Counted from the stretch's first letter, positions 1 to 14,046 are shown. The stretch is DNA of 64,000 bases from Chamaelirium japonicum (GCA_947650365.1 CANTAL010000027.1:1956458-2020457); one strand, 5' to 3'. Notes: generated by a model not told the origin, from the sequence alone. Made by a program: numbers and translations.

Positions 1-3000
1 ACTCCAATTCATTCGTACGAGCTATTCTAATTCATTCGTACGAATGTATCCAGTCTAATTCATTCGAACGATCTATTCTAATTCATTCGTGTGATCCATT
101 CTAATTTATTCGCCCGATCTATTCTAATTTATTCGTACGAATTTATCCATTCTAATTCATTCGTACGATCCATTCTAATTCATTCGCACGATCCATTCTA
201 ATTTATTCGTACGATCCATTCTAATTAATTAGTACGATTCCATTCTAATTCGATCATATGATCCATTCTAATTTATTCGCACGATCCATTCTAATTCATT
301 CGTACGAATGTATCCATTCTAATTCTTTCGTACGATTCATTCTAATTCATTTGTATGATACATTCTAATTCATTCGCACGATCCATTCTAATTCATTCAT
401 ACGATCGTGCGAATGAATTAGAATGGATCGTACTATCGAATTAGAATGGATCGTACGAATGAATTAGAATGGATCGTATGAATGAATTAGAATGGAACAT
501 GCGAATGAATTAGAATGGATCGCACAAATGAATTAGGATGGATACATTCGAACGAATGAATTCGAATAGATCGTGCGAATGAAATAGAATGGATCACATG
601 AATGAATTAGAATGGATCGTTCGAATGAATTAGAATGGATACATTAGTATGAAGGAATTAGAGTAGCACGTACGAGTGAATTAGAATAGATCGTGCGAAT
701 GAATTAGAATAGATCATACGAATGAATTAGAATGGATCGTGCGAATGAATTATAATTGCTCGTAAAATAAATTAGAATGGGTGCGAATGAATTAAAATGG
801 ATCGTGCGAATGAATTAGAATGCATCGTATGATTGAATTAGAATGGAATCGTACGAATGAATTAGAATGGATCGTACGAATGAATTAGAATGGATCATAC
901 GAATGAATTAGAATGGATCGTGCGAATGAATTAGAATAGATCATACGAATGAATTAGAATGGATACATTCGTACGAATGAATTAGAATAGATCATGCGAA
1001 TGAATTAGAATGGATCACACGAATGAATTAGAATGGATCGTACGAATGAATTAGAATGGTTACACTCGTACGAATGAATTAGAATAGCTCGTACGAATGA
1101 ATTAGAATAGATCGTATGAATGAATTAGAATGGATCGTGCGAATGAATTAGAATGGATCGTACCAATGAATTAGAATGGATACATTCGTACGAATGAATT
1201 AGAATAGATCGTGCAAATGAATTAGAATGGATCACATGAATGAATTAGAATAGATCGTGTTAATGAATTAGAATGGATCATGCGAATGAATTAGAATAGC
1301 TCGTACGAATGAATCAGAATGGGTTCGTATGATCCATTCTAATTCATTCATACGATCCATTCTAATTCGATAGTACGATCCATTCTAATTCATTCGCACG
1401 ATAGTACGAATGAATTAGAATGGATCAAGCGAATGAATTAGATTGGATCATACGATCGAATTAGAATGAAATCGTACGAATGAATTTGAATGGATCGTAC
1501 GAATGAATTAGAATGGATCGTGCGAATGAATTAGAATGGATCACGATTGAATTAGAATGGATGACTGGATCGTACGAATGTATCCATTCTAATTCATTCG
1601 TACGAATGTATCCATACTAATTCATTCGTACGATCCATTCTAATTCATTCATATAATCTATTCTAATTCATTCGCACGAATGTATCCATTCTAATTCATT
1701 TGTACGATCCATTCTAATTCATTCGTACTAACCATTCTAATTCATTCGTACGAATGTATCCATTCTAATTCATTCGTATGATCCATTCTAATTCATTCGC
1801 ACAATCCATTCTAATTCATTCATACGATCTATTCTAATTCATTCGTACGATCCATTCTAATATATTCGTACGATTCCATTCTAATTCGATTGTACGATCC
1901 ATTCCAATTCATTCACACGATCTATTCTAATTTATTCGTAAGATCGTGCGAATGAAATAGAATTGATCGTACTATCGAATTAGACTGGATCCTACGAATG
2001 AATTAGAATGGATACATTCGTACGTATAAATTAGAATAGATCATGCGAAAGAATTAGAATAGATCATACGAATGAATCATAATGGATCGTGCGAAAGAAT
2101 TAGAATGGATCGTACGAATGAATTAGAATTAATACATTCGTACGAATGAATTAGAATGGCTCGTACGAATGAATTAGAATGGATCGTACGAACCCATTCT
2201 AATTCATTCATACGAGCTATTCCAATTCATTCGCACGATCCATTCTAATTCATTCGTACGATCCATTCTAATTCATTAGCACGATCTATTCTAATTCATT
2301 CGTACGTGCTATTATAGTTCCTTCGTACTAATGTACCCATTCTAATTCATTCGTACGATCCATTCTATTTCATTCGAACGATCCATTCTAATTAATTCGA
2401 GTGATCCATTCTAATTCATTCCCATGATCTATTCTAATTCATTCGTACAAATGGATCCATTCTAATTCATTCGTACGATTCATTTTAATTCATTCGCACG
2501 ATCTATTCTAATTCATTAGTACGAAGGAATTAGAATAGCACGTACGAATGAATTAGAATAGATCGTGCGAATAAATTAGAATGGATCATACGAATGAATT
2601 AGATTGGCTCGTACGAATGAATTAGAATGGATCGTACGAATGAATTATAATGGATCGTACGGATGAATTAGAATGGATCGTACGAATGAATTAGAGTGGA
2701 TCGTACGAATGAATTAGAATAGCTCGAACGAATGAATTAGAATAGATCGTACGAATGAATTAGAATGGATCGTGCGAATGAATTACAATGGATCGTACGA
2801 ATGAATTAGAATGGAATCGTACGAATGACTTAGAATGGATCGTACGAATGACTTAGAATGGTTCGTTCGAATGAATTAGAATGGATCGTGCGAATGAATT
2901 AGAATGGATCGTGCAAATAAATTAGAATGGATCATGCGAATGAATTATAATGGAATCGTACGATCGAATTAGAATGGAATCGTATGAATGAATTAGAATG

Positions 3001-6000
3001 GATCGTACAAATGAATTAGAATGGATCGTACAAATGAATTAGAATGGATCGTTAGAATGAATTAGAATGGATACATTAGTACGAAGGAATTAGAATAGCA
3101 CGTACGAATGAATTAGAATAGATCATGCGAATGAATTAGAATGGATCGTAACAATGAATTAGAATGGATCGTGCGAATGAATTAGAATAGCTCGTACGAA
3201 TGAATTAGAATGGATACTTTCGTGCGATTGAATTACAAAAGATTGTGTGAATGAATTAGAATGGATCACACGAATGAATTAGAATGGATCGTGCGAATAA
3301 ATTAGAATGGATCGTGCGATTTGAATTAGAATGGATACATTCCTGCGAATGAATTAGAATAGATCGTGCGAATGAATTAGAATGGATCACACGAATGAAT
3401 TAGAATAGATCGTACGAATAAATTAGAATGGATACATTCGTGCGAATGAATTAGAATAGATCATGCAAATAAATTAGAATGGATCACACGATTGAATTAG
3501 AATGGATCGTTTGAATAAATTAGACTGGATACATTAGTACGAAGGAATTAGAATAGCACGTACGAATGAAGTAGAATAGATCGTGCGAATGAATTAGAAT
3601 GGATCGTACGAATGAATTTGAATGAATACATTCGTACGAATGAATTAGAATAGATCATGCGAATGAATTAGAATGGATCACACGAATGAATTCGAATAGA
3701 TCATGCGAATGAATTAGAATGGATCACACGAATGAATTAGAATGGATCGTTCGAATGAATTAGAATGATAAGAATGAATTAGAATAGCTCGTATGAATTA
3801 ATTAGGATTGATTGTACGAAGGAATTATAATATATCGTGCGAATTAATTAGAATCGATCGTACGAAAGAATTAGAATTGATACATTCGTAGAATGAATTA
3901 GAATAGATCATGCGAATGAATTAGAATAGATCGCACGAATGATTTAGAATAGACCGTGCGAATGAATTAGAATGGATCGTACGAATGAATTAGAATGGAT
4001 CGTTCGAATGAATTAGAATAGCTCGTACGAATGAATTAGAATGGGTTCATACGATCCATTCTAATTCATTCGTACGAGCCTTTCTAATTCATTCGTACGA
4101 ATGTATCGATTCTAATTCATTCGCACTATCCATTCTAATTCATTCGTACGATCCATTCTAATTCATTCGCACGATCTATTCTAATTCATTCGTACCTGCT
4201 ATTCTAATTCCTTTATACTAATGTGTCCATTCTAATTCATTCGAACGATCCATTTTAATTTATTCATGTAATCCATTCTAATTCCTTCGCATGATCTATT
4301 CTAATTCATTCGTACGAATGTATCCCTTCTAATTCATTCGTGTGATCCATTCTAATTCATTCATTCTATATCATTCGTACTAATTCATTCGTACGATCCG
4401 TTCAAATTCATTCGTGCAATCCATTCTAATTCATTCGTACGAGTCATTCTAATTCATTCGTACGATCCATTCTAATTCATTCGTACGATCCTTTCTAATT
4501 CATTCGTACGATCCATTCTAATTCATTCGTACGAGCCATTCTAATTTATTCGTACGAATGTATCCATTCTAATTCATTCGCACGATCCATTCTAATTCAT
4601 TCCTACAATCCAATCTAAGTCGATAGTACGATCCATTCTAATTCATTCGCACGATGGTACGAATGAATTAGAATAGATCATGCGAATGAATTAGAATGGA
4701 TCGTACGATCGAATTAGAATGGAATTATATGAATGAATTAGAATGGATCGTACGAATGAATTAGAATAGATCGTACGAATGAATTAGAATAGATCGTGCG
4801 AATGAATTAGAATGGATCGTACGAATGAATTAGAATGGATACATTCATACGAATGAATTTGAATGGCCTGTACGAATAAATTTGAATGGATCGTACGAAT
4901 GAATTAGAATGGATCGTACGAATGTATTAGAAATGATACATTCGTACGAATGAATTAGAATAGATCTTGCGAATGAATTAGAAAGGATCACACGAATAAA
5001 TTAGAATGGATCGTACGAATTAATTAGAATGGATACATTCATACGAATGAATTAGAATAGCTCGTACGAATGAATTAGAATGGATTATGCGAATGAATTA
5101 GAGAGGATCATGCGAATGAATTAAAATGGACCGTATGAATGAATTACAATGGATACATTCATAAGAATGAATTAAACTAGATCATGCGAATAAATTAGAA
5201 TGCATCACACGAATGAATAAGAATGGATACATTAGTACAAAGGAATTAGAATATCACGTACGAATGAATTAGAATAGATCGTCTGAATGAATTAGAATGG
5301 ATCGTACGAATTAATTAGAATGGTTCGTATGAATGAATTAGAATGGGTTCGTACGATCCACTCTAATTCATTCTTACGATCTATTCTAATTCATTCGTAC
5401 GAATGTATCCATTCTAATTCATTCGTACGATCCATTCTAATTAATTCGTACAAGCCATTCTAATTCATTCGTACGAATGTATCCATTCTAATTCATTCGT
5501 ACGATCCATTCTAATTCATTCGCACGATCCATTCTAATTAATTCGTACGATCCATTCTAATTCATTCGTACGATCCATTCTAATCCATTCGTACGATTCT
5601 ATTCTAATTCGATCGTATGATCCATTCTAATTCATTCGCACGATCCATTCTAATTCATTCGTACGATCCATTCTAATTCATTTGCACGATCGTACGAATG
5701 AATTAGAGTAGATCGTGCGAATGAATTAGAATGGATCATACGATCGAAATAGAATGGAATCGTACGAATGAATTAGAATAGATCGTACGAATAAATTAGA
5801 ATAGGTCATGCGAATGAATTAGAATGGATTGTGCGAATGAATTAGAATGGATCGTACGAATAAATTAGAATGGATACATTCGTACGAATGAATTAGAATG
5901 GCTCGTACGAAAGAATTAGAATGGATCATACGAATGAATTAGAATGGATCGTACAAATGAATTAGAATGGATACATTCGTACGAATGAATTAGAATTGTT

Positions 6001-9000
6001 TATGCGCATGAATTAGAATGGATCACACAAATGAATTAGAATAGATCGTACGAATGAATTAGAATGGATACACTCATACAAATGTATTAGAATAGCTCGT
6101 ACAAATGAATTAGAATAGATCATGCGAATGAATTAGAATAGATCGTACGAATGAATTAGAAAGGATACATTCGTACGAATGAATTAGAATAGATCATGCG
6201 AATGAATTAGAATGGATCACATGAATGAATTAGAATGGATCGTTCAAATGAATTAGAATGGATACATTAGTACGAAGGAATTAGAATAGCACGTACGAAT
6301 GAATTTGAATAGATCGTGTGAAAGAATTAGAATGGATCGTACGAATAAATTAAAATGGATCGTACGAATGAATTAGAATGGGTTCATACGATCCATTCGA
6401 ATTCATTTGTCTGATCTATTCTAATTCATTCATACGAATCCATTCTAATTCATTCGTACGATCCATTCTAATTCATTCGTACGATCCATTCTAATTCATT
6501 CGTATGAGCCATTCTAATTCATTCGTACGAATGTATCCATTCTAATTCATTCGTACGATCCATTCTAATTCATTCGCACAATCCAATCTAATTCATTCGT
6601 ACGATCCATTCTAATTCATTCGTACGATCCATTCTAATTCATTCGTACGATTCCATTTTAATTCGATCGTACGATCCATTCTAATTTATTTGCACGATCC
6701 ATTCTAATTCATTCGTACGATCATGCGAATGAATTAGAATCGATCAAACTGTCAAATTAGAATGGATCGTATGAATGAATTAGAATGGATACATTCGTAC
6801 AAATGAATTATAGTAGCTTGTACGAATGAATTAGAATAGATCGTACGAATGAATTAGAATGGATCGTGCGAATGAATTAGAATGGATCGTATGAATGAAC
6901 TAGAATGGAAACATTTGTACGAAAGAATTAGAATAGATCATGCGAATAAATTTGAATTGATCACACGAATGAATTATTATGGATCGTTCGAATGAATTAG
7001 AATGGATACATTAGTACGAAAGAATTAGAATAGCACGAACGAAGGAATTAGAATAGATCGTGCGAATGAATTAGAATGGATCGTATGAATGAATTAGAAT
7101 GGATCGTGCGAATGAATTAGAATAGCTCGTACGAATGATTTAGAATGGGTTCATACGATCCATTCAAATTCATTCGTATGAGCCATTCTAATTCATTCGT
7201 ACGAATGTATCCATTCTAATTCATTCGTACGATCCATTCTAATTCATTCACACGATCCATTCTAATTCATTCTTACGATCTATTCTAATTCATTCGTACG
7301 AGCTATTCTAATTCATTCGTACGATCCATTCTAATTCATTCGCACGATCTATTCTAATTCATTCGTACGATCCATTCTAATTCATTCGCACGATCTATTC
7401 TAATTCATTCGAACGATCCATTCTAATTCATTCGTATGATTCCATTCTGATTCGATCGTATGATCCATTATAATTCATTCGTACGATCGTGCGAATGAAA
7501 TAGAATGGATCGTACTATCGAATTAGAATGGATCGTGCGAATGAATTAGAATGGATCGTACGAATAAATTAGAATGGATACATTCGTACGAATGGATTGG
7601 AATAGCTCGTACGAATGAATTATAATGGATCTTACGAACTTATTCTAATTCATTCGTATGAGCTATTCTAATTCATTCGCACGATCCATTCTAATTCATT
7701 CGTATGATCCATTCTAATTCATTCGCACGATCTATTCTAATTCATTCGTACATGCTATTCTAATTCCTTCGTACTAATGTATCTATTCTAATTCATTCGA
7801 ACGATCCATTCTAATTCATTTGTGTGATCCATTCTAATTCATTCATACGAGCTATGCTAATTCATTCATACGAATGTATCCATTCTAATTCATTCATACG
7901 ATCCTTTCTAATTCCTTCGCACGATCCATTCAAATTCAATAGTATTATCCATTCTAATTCATTCGCACAATCGTACAAATGAATTAGAATAGATCGTACG
8001 AATGAATTAGAATGGATTGTGTGAAAGAATTAGAATGGATCGTACGAATGAATTAGAATGGATACATTTGTACGAATGAATTAAAATAGATCGTGCGAAT
8101 GAATTAGAATGGATCACATGAATAATTTAGAATGGATCGTTCGAATAAATTGGAATGGATACATTAGTACGAAGGAATTAGAATAGCACGTAAGAATGAA
8201 TTAGAATAGATTATGCGAATGAATTACAATGGATCATACGAATAAATTAGAATGGATTGTGCGAATGAATTAAAATGGATCGTACGAATGAATTAGAATG
8301 GATCGTACGAATGAATTAGAATGGATACATTCGTACGAATGAATTAGAATGGCTCGTACGAACAAATTAGAATGGATCGTATGAACCCATTCTAATTCAA
8401 TCATACGAGCTATTCTAATTCATTCGCACGATCCATTCTAATTCATTCGTATGATTCATTCTTTTTCATTCGCACGGTCTATTCTAATTCATTCGTACAT
8501 GCAGTTCTAATTCCTTCGAATTAATGTATCCATTCTAATTCATTCGAACGATCCATTGTAATTCGTTGTGTGATCCATTCTAATTCATTCAATGATCTAT
8601 TCTAACTCATTCTACGATTGTATCCATTCTAATTCATTCGTACGATCCATTCTAATTCATTCGCATGATCCATTCTAATTCATTCGTACGATCTATTCTA
8701 ATTCATACATACGAGCTATTCTAATTCATTCGTACGAATGTATCCTTTCTAATTCATTCGAACGATCCACTCTAATTCATTCGTATGATCTATTCTAATT
8801 CATTCACACAATCTATTCTAATTCATTCGTACGAATGTATCTATTCTAATTCATTCGTACGATCCATTCTAATTCATTCGCACGAACCATTCTAATTCAT
8901 TCATAAGATCCATTCTAATTCATTCGTACGATCCATTCTAATTCATTCGTACGATTCCATTCTAATTCGATCATACTATCCATTCTAATTCATTCGCACG

Positions 9001-9598
9001 ATCCATTCTAATTCATTCGTACGATCGTGCGAATGAATTAGAATGGATCGTACTATCGAATTAGAATGGATCGTATGAATGAATTAGAATGGATCATACG
9101 AAGTCATTCTAATTCATTCGTACGAGCTATTCTAATTCATTCGCACAATCCATTCTAATTCATTCGTACTATCCATTCTAATTCATTCGCACGATCTATT
9201 CTAATTCATTCGTACGTGCTATTCTAATTCCTTCGTACCAATGTATCCATTCTAATTCTTTCGAACTATCCATTCTAATTCATTCGTGTGATCTATTCTA
9301 ATTCATTCGCACGATCTATTCTAATTCATTCGTACGAATGTATCCATTCTAATTCATTCGTACGATCCATTCTAATTCATCCACACGATACATTCTAATT
9401 CATTCGTACGACCTATTCTAATTCATTCGTACGAGCTATTCTAATTCATTCGTACGAATGTATCCATTCTAATTCATTCCAATGATCCATTCTAATTCAT
9501 TCGTCTGATCCATTCTAATTCATTCATATGATCCATTCTAATTCATTCGTACGATCGTGCGAATGCATTAGAATGGATCGTACTATCGAATTAGAATG
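1..9598. repeat. Short-period satellite array, block 1 (about 23-bp units, alternating orientation)
   Basis: The whole stretch is built from one unit. In one orientation it reads GAATGAATTAGAATGG followed by ATCGTAC (23 bp). A 28-bp variant carries ATACATTCGTAC in place of ATCGTAC. Units are tandem within blocks, but the blocks switch strand repeatedly, for example near 405, 1325, 1402, 1942, 2193, 2517, 4050, 4657, 5350, 5690, 6372, 6722, 7148, 7490, 7636, 7972, 8382, 9025, 9100 and 9553. Units differ mainly in the CGTACG hexamer. No gene is visible; open frames here are translations of the repeat. I do not recognise the family by name. Confidence 0.95.
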
Positions 9599-9603
9599 GA
9601 TCG
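9599..9603. repeat. Target site duplication GATCG, left copy of gypsy element 1
   Basis: GATCG lies directly before the TG of the left LTR and is repeated at 21007-21011 directly after the CA of the right LTR. It is part of the satellite unit, so the element inserted into existing satellite DNA. Confidence 0.93.
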
Positions 9604-10281
9604 TGTTGGGGGTAGCAGAAATCTGCCCTGGAGTTCGCCCCCCCCCCCCCCCCTGTGCTCACCAAATCACCTGGACAGGGAGCAAGATCCATATTGGGCT
9701 GAAGGGGCCTAGGCCAAGGGCACTCATAGGAGCTCGCCTAAGCTCGCTGGAGCTCGCCTGATCTCGCCCAGGAGCCCGCCTAAGCTCGCTCAGGAGCTCG
9801 CCAAGCTCGCCCCGGAGCTCGATCAAGCTCCCTCAGGAGCTCACCTAAGCTCGCCCAGGAGCTCGCCAAGCTCGCTCAGGAGCTCGCCCAAGCTCGCTCA
9901 GGAGATCGATCAAGCTCCCTTAGGAGCTCGCCCAAGCTCGCCAAAATTCCCCAGTTTATCGAAGAGGTCGCTCCCGCGAGGTCCGACTCTTGATAGAAAT
10001 GGGAGAGAAGGCGGAGCAATAGAGGGTGAGCTCGCCCTGGCTTCCCACCGGAGGTCGCCCACAGTGCACGAAGATCTCCCAGACTTGAACATTCTAGAAC
10101 AGCCACCTGGCAGCGACAAGAAAGATGCTCTCCCCCACTCAAACCTCCTAGCAGGCTTGACGACAGAATGTCAGGGCGTGAGTACCAAGGACTGTCAGAG
10201 ACCCACGCGAGCCGGATCGTGGGGGTCTAGAAGGCCCTGGAAGAATCTCCACGTGTCGGGCTACGGTAGGCCGCCGATTGC

Positions 10282-10288
10282 TATAAAT
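10282..10288 (+). promoter_or_regulatory. TATA box, first copy in 5' LTR of element 1
   Basis: TATAAAT in the context GATTGCTATAAATGCTCACC. It has the position and context of a plant LTR promoter. It is duplicated 548 bp downstream. Confidence 0.7.
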
Positions 10289-10829
10289 GCTCACCCCCAG
10301 GCTCCATAGTACAGGTTCGAAACCCTATTCCCTTCCACTTTTGTCCACTAAAGCTCACCCCGGAGCTCGATCAAGCTCCCTCAGGAGCTCGCCTAAGCTC
10401 GCCCAGGAGCTCGCCAAGCTCGCTCAGGAGCTCGCCCAAGCTCACTCAGGAGCTCGATCAAGCTCCCTCAGGAGCTCGCCCAAGCTCGCCAGAATTCCCC
10501 AGTTTATCGAAGAGGTCGCTCCCGCGAGATCCGACTCTTGATAGAAATGGGAGAGAAGGCGGAGCAATAGAGGGCGAGCTCGCCCTGGCTTCCCACCGGA
10601 GGTCGCCCACAATGCACGAAGATCTCCCATACTTGAACATTCTAGAACAGCCACCTGGCAGCGACAAGAAAGATGCTCTCCCCCACTCAAACCGCCTGGC
10701 AGGTTTGACGACAGAATGTCAGGGCGTGAGTACCAAGGACTGTCAGAGACCCACGCGAGCCGGATCGTGGGGGTCTAGAAGGCCCTGGAAGAATCTCCAC
10801 GTGTCGGGCTACGGTAGGCCACTGATTGC

Positions 10830-10836
10830 TATAAAT
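10830..10836 (+). promoter_or_regulatory. TATA box, second copy in 5' LTR of element 1
   Basis: The same TATAAAT motif and flanks as at 10282, exactly 548 bp downstream. This copy lies at the usual distance from the LTR end and gag, so it is the more likely promoter for full-length RNA. Confidence 0.7.
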
Positions 10837-11031
10837 GCTCACCCCCAGGCTCCATAGTACAGGTTCGAAACACTATTCCCTTCCACTTTTGTCCACTAAA
10901 GCTCGTCGTTGTGCAATTGAGACTGACTTGAGCGTCGGAGGGTCTGCGCTCCGAAGGGAGCCAGCCGTTCTAACGCTTTCTCTTTGTCTTGCAGGCAACC
11001 CGCCCGGACCAGCGAAAAAATCCCCCGAACA

Positions 11032-11051
11032 TTTGGCGCCGTCTGTGGGAT
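11032..11051 (+). promoter_or_regulatory. Primer binding site of element 1
   Basis: TTTGGCGCCGTCTGTGGGAT follows the 5' LTR directly. The same sequence sits next to the 5' LTR of element 2 on the other strand. TGGCGCC-type primer sites are common in plant gypsy elements; I do not assign the tRNA. Confidence 0.85.
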
Positions 11052-11121
11052 CTTCGACTGGTTCCTGCGAGAACACCCACGACCACGCGGTTGAACGCCG
11101 TCGGCTCTCGTAACCCCAAAG

Positions 11122-13626
11122 ATGGCTCCGGCGACAAGGGGACGCAAGCGACCGAGGACCTGTGCGAGGTCTGCGCGCAGCGAACCTCCTGTTAAGACCC
11201 CTCAGCCCCCTGTCCCGCTGAGTGACCAGCTCCTGTTGGAGATGTTGGCCACCCAGCGGGCCATGATGGAGGAACTGACGCGACTACGTCAGGTTCCGGC
11301 GGCCAGCCGACGGTCCGGGCCGGCGAAGACGGCATCTCCGGTGTGACCACCAGCTTCAACATCGTGTCCGCTCACGACCATTCCGTCACGACAGGTTTCC
11401 CATCCGGAACCCCCGGTCGAGAGAGCGGCCGTGCGCGGGGTGCCGGAAACCCCACTTACGAGGTTGCAGAAGCTAGTAACCCAGCGGTCTAGCAACCAGG
11501 CGACCTCGCAGGCGACCATCCCTCGCCGCCGTAGTTGGAGCGCCGATTCTAACGAGTCGGAAGCAGGGTCTCTAGAGCAGGATCGCAACCCGCGCCATCG
11601 GCGACCTGGGAAAGAGCCCGCGGTGGCTATACCTTCCGAAGCTCGAGAGGCAACGGCCTCCCACCGGCCAATCGCCACGGTGAAGGCATCCACGGTCGAG
11701 CAGCGAGGAGGCCGCCGAGCGGTAGCCCCCGAAGGTCGCCGCGGGGCGGATCCGAACCTCCCTCGAGGGAGTGCGCACGGCCGCCTAGGACCTGCGCAGC
11801 AGCCTCTGGGAGTTTTTCCCGGGCACTGGCAGCGACCAAACGCGACGGTAGACCTGCTGGAGGACCTCGCCGCCCACGGGGGTAGCTCGCCCTTCACGAG
11901 CGAGGTGCACCGAGGAGGTTTCCCTCACCATTGGACCCCGCCTAAGTTTGTACTGTTCGATGGATCGCAAGATCCAGTCGACCACCTATTGGCTTACCGG
12001 AAGCTGTTATTCTTCCGGGACCAAGACCATGTCTTGTGCCGGGCTTTCCCGAGCAGTTTGACGGGCTCGGTGTTAAACTGGTTCCACAAACTACCGTCGG
12101 GCACCATTCCAGACTTCCCTACTCTCTCCAGACTGTTTCTGGAGCAGTACCGCTGCAACAGACAGCCCCCTAAGAGGATCGAGTCCCTCTTCACTTTGTC
12201 CATGGGAGCCCGCGAAACTCTTCGAAGCTTCGCGACGCGCTTCCGAAGCGCCTACCTCGCCCTGGAGGACGCTGTTGGCCAAGATCGCACGATGGTGAGC
12301 GCGTTCCGGAACGCCCTCCCCGAGGGAAGCAAGCTTCATGACGCCCTGGTAATCAAGGATCCCCGCACGATCGTCGAGCTATTCGCCCTTGTCCAGCAGC
12401 ACATCAAGCTCGAAGATGCGGTGTTAGACCGGAAGGGAAAGGCAGTCGAGCAGCGACCTCCTCCGGCGCTGCAACCTCTCATCGTTAAGGCCGTGGAGAG
12501 GCGGGAGGTGCCACCGGCGGTACCTTTACCCGGACCGCCCGCAGCTCCTGTCTTACAGCCCGTTGAAATCCCCGCGGTAGTCGCTGGAAGGCCGGCGAAC
12601 TGGCGCCTGCCTCCGGGACCCGGGGAGCGGGATTTCACCGTGCTGACCCACTCGCCAGGGCAAATCTTTCACCAGATTCGGAATGAACCCTTTTTCCAGT
12701 ACCCACCACCTCTGCAGGTCGGGGAGCCCGGCTCAACCGACAATTCGCGGCGTTGCGTTTTTCACCGCAGCCCTGGGCATCACACCAACAGATGCCGGGC
12801 TCTGAAGAACCACCTCGAGGACTTGGTCGCCCAAGGACACTTGGATCAGTTCATTTCACCTCCAAGGAGGTTTGAGGTGATACTGGCACGGGCTCCTCGG
12901 GAGGGAGATCGCCCGGGGCCCGCTGAGCCCGCCTTGCCTCCACCGCCCCCGGGAGGGCCGGCGGTCTGTCACACCATCAGCGGGCGCCTGAGCGGCCCCA
13001 GATCCAGCAACGAGGTTCGCCGACAGGTCAGAGAGATGGAGTGGGCTCAGAAGGTATTCTCCGTTTCTCTAACCCCTGTATTGCTCCAAACACCAAGGGT
13101 AGAAGCCCAAGACTTTATTTGGTTCTCGGAGGAGGACATGGCCGGGGTTGTTACCCCCCACAATGATCCCCTCGTCATACGCCTTATGATGGCAAATATT
13201 GAAGTAAGGCGGGTCTTGGTTGACCCAGGAAGTGCCGTAGACATCTTGTTCTTGTCGGCCTTCCAGCGAATGGGACTGAGACAAACTGATTTGTCTCCCT
13301 CAACAGGCTCGCTCACCGGTTTCACTGGCGAGGTCGCTAAGGTGGTTGGGGAGATAACCCTCGCTGTAACGGCGGGCCTAGAGGTACGCCTAGTCCGTTT
13401 CGCGGTAGTGGATGGGCAGTCTGCTTTCAATGCCATCCTAGGACGACCTTGGCTGAGGCAGATGAAAGCGGTGTCCTCGCCCAATCACCAGGCCCTCAAA
13501 TTTCCCACCCCTGAAGGGGTCGTGGTAATTCGAGGAGACCAAGTCGCCGCCACCAGGTGCGAGCAGGACGTCTTTCACCTCGCAGACGTTGAGGTCGCCG
13601 AGGCCAAGAGGCCCGCGCCCTCCTAG
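11122..13626 (+). pseudogene. gag-pro: gag-protease of gypsy element 1, one in-frame stop
   Basis: One frame runs from ATG at 11122 to TAG at 13624-13626 (about 835 codons), broken only by TGA at 11344-11346. The element 2 frame has an arginine codon there, so this looks like CGA to TGA. The first part is basic and disordered. A retrotransposon gag (capsid) domain lies at about residues 270-405, with the pattern LNWFHKLP and FLEQYRCNRQP. A zinc-knuckle variant C-x2-H-x4-H-x4-C (CVFHRSPGHHTNRC) lies near residue 545. The aspartic protease active-site region LVDPGSAVDIL lies near residue 700. Gag packages the RNA and the protease matures the polyprotein. Pol is not fused to it, which fits Tat-type elements with a separate pol frame. 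Confidence 0.92.
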
Positions 13627-14046
13627 CAATTAGCGCCCACCTCGAGCGGGCTGCCTCAAAGCCCGAGAGAGGTCGCCTCGCTTAAGTCCCCTACTTCACC
13701 CCCGGGTGGGAGCGGTATGGATCTTGAGCTCGAGGAGAAAGGCCGCCCACCAGGGTCCCAGCGAGGAAGTTTTCCCAATCTACACCTCGCCGGATACAGA
13801 CAAGAAATAAAGCGCGCCTATGACAAAAGAGTCCGCCATCGGGCATTCAAAGCCGGGGACATGGTGATGAGAAAGGTGTTCGCAAACACACAGGAGCCTA
13901 ATGCAGGGAAGCTCGCGGCGAACTGGGAAGGCCCCTACATAATACGCGAAGCGCGAGGCTCGGGGGCTTACCAGTTGATGACCGCTGAAGGCGACCTGTT
14001 AGAGCGACCTTGGAATGCTTTGCACCTTCGCAAGTTTTATGCATAA
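13627..14046 (+). pseudogene. pol: Pol remnant of element 1: start of pol fused in frame to the integrase C-terminus
   Basis: The segment from 13717 begins with residues matching the region just upstream of reverse transcriptase in element 2 (LEEKGRPPGSQRG against LEEKGRLSGSQKG). It then jumps, within a few bases of 13772, to the integrase tail (NLHLAGYRQE, then KAGDMVMRKVF, GPYIIREARGSGAYQL and the end HLRKFYA). In element 2 these parts are about 3.04 kb apart, so RT, both RNase H domains and the integrase core are lost. The joint shares a few bases (CCA) between the two sides and keeps the frame open. The product would have no catalytic domain. Confidence 0.9.

Larger units (their letters stand above)
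9604..11031 (+). repeat. 5' LTR of gypsy element 1, with a 548-bp internal tandem duplication
   Basis: It starts TGTTGGGGGTAGCAG and ends CCCCCGAACA. It is 1428 bp against 878 bp for the 3' LTR. The excess is a direct duplication of about 548 bp (roughly 9805-10352 and 10353-10900), so the LTR carries two copies of the TATA region. The joint reads AAAGCTCACCCCGG, between sequences that share AGCTCGCC, which suggests an exchange at short homology. The first part holds many degenerate GAGCTCGCCAAGCTCGC-like mini-repeats and a C17-type homopolymer near 9640. Over the last 180 bp I counted about four single-base differences from the 3' LTR. Confidence 0.93.

Noticed and set aside
1..9598. CRISPR-like array of short regular repeats
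   Set aside because: Units are tandem without unique spacers, occur in both orientations, and the window is plant DNA.
9528..9761. Open frame across the satellite/LTR border
   Set aside because: It is half satellite and half LTR, with no domain and no start context.
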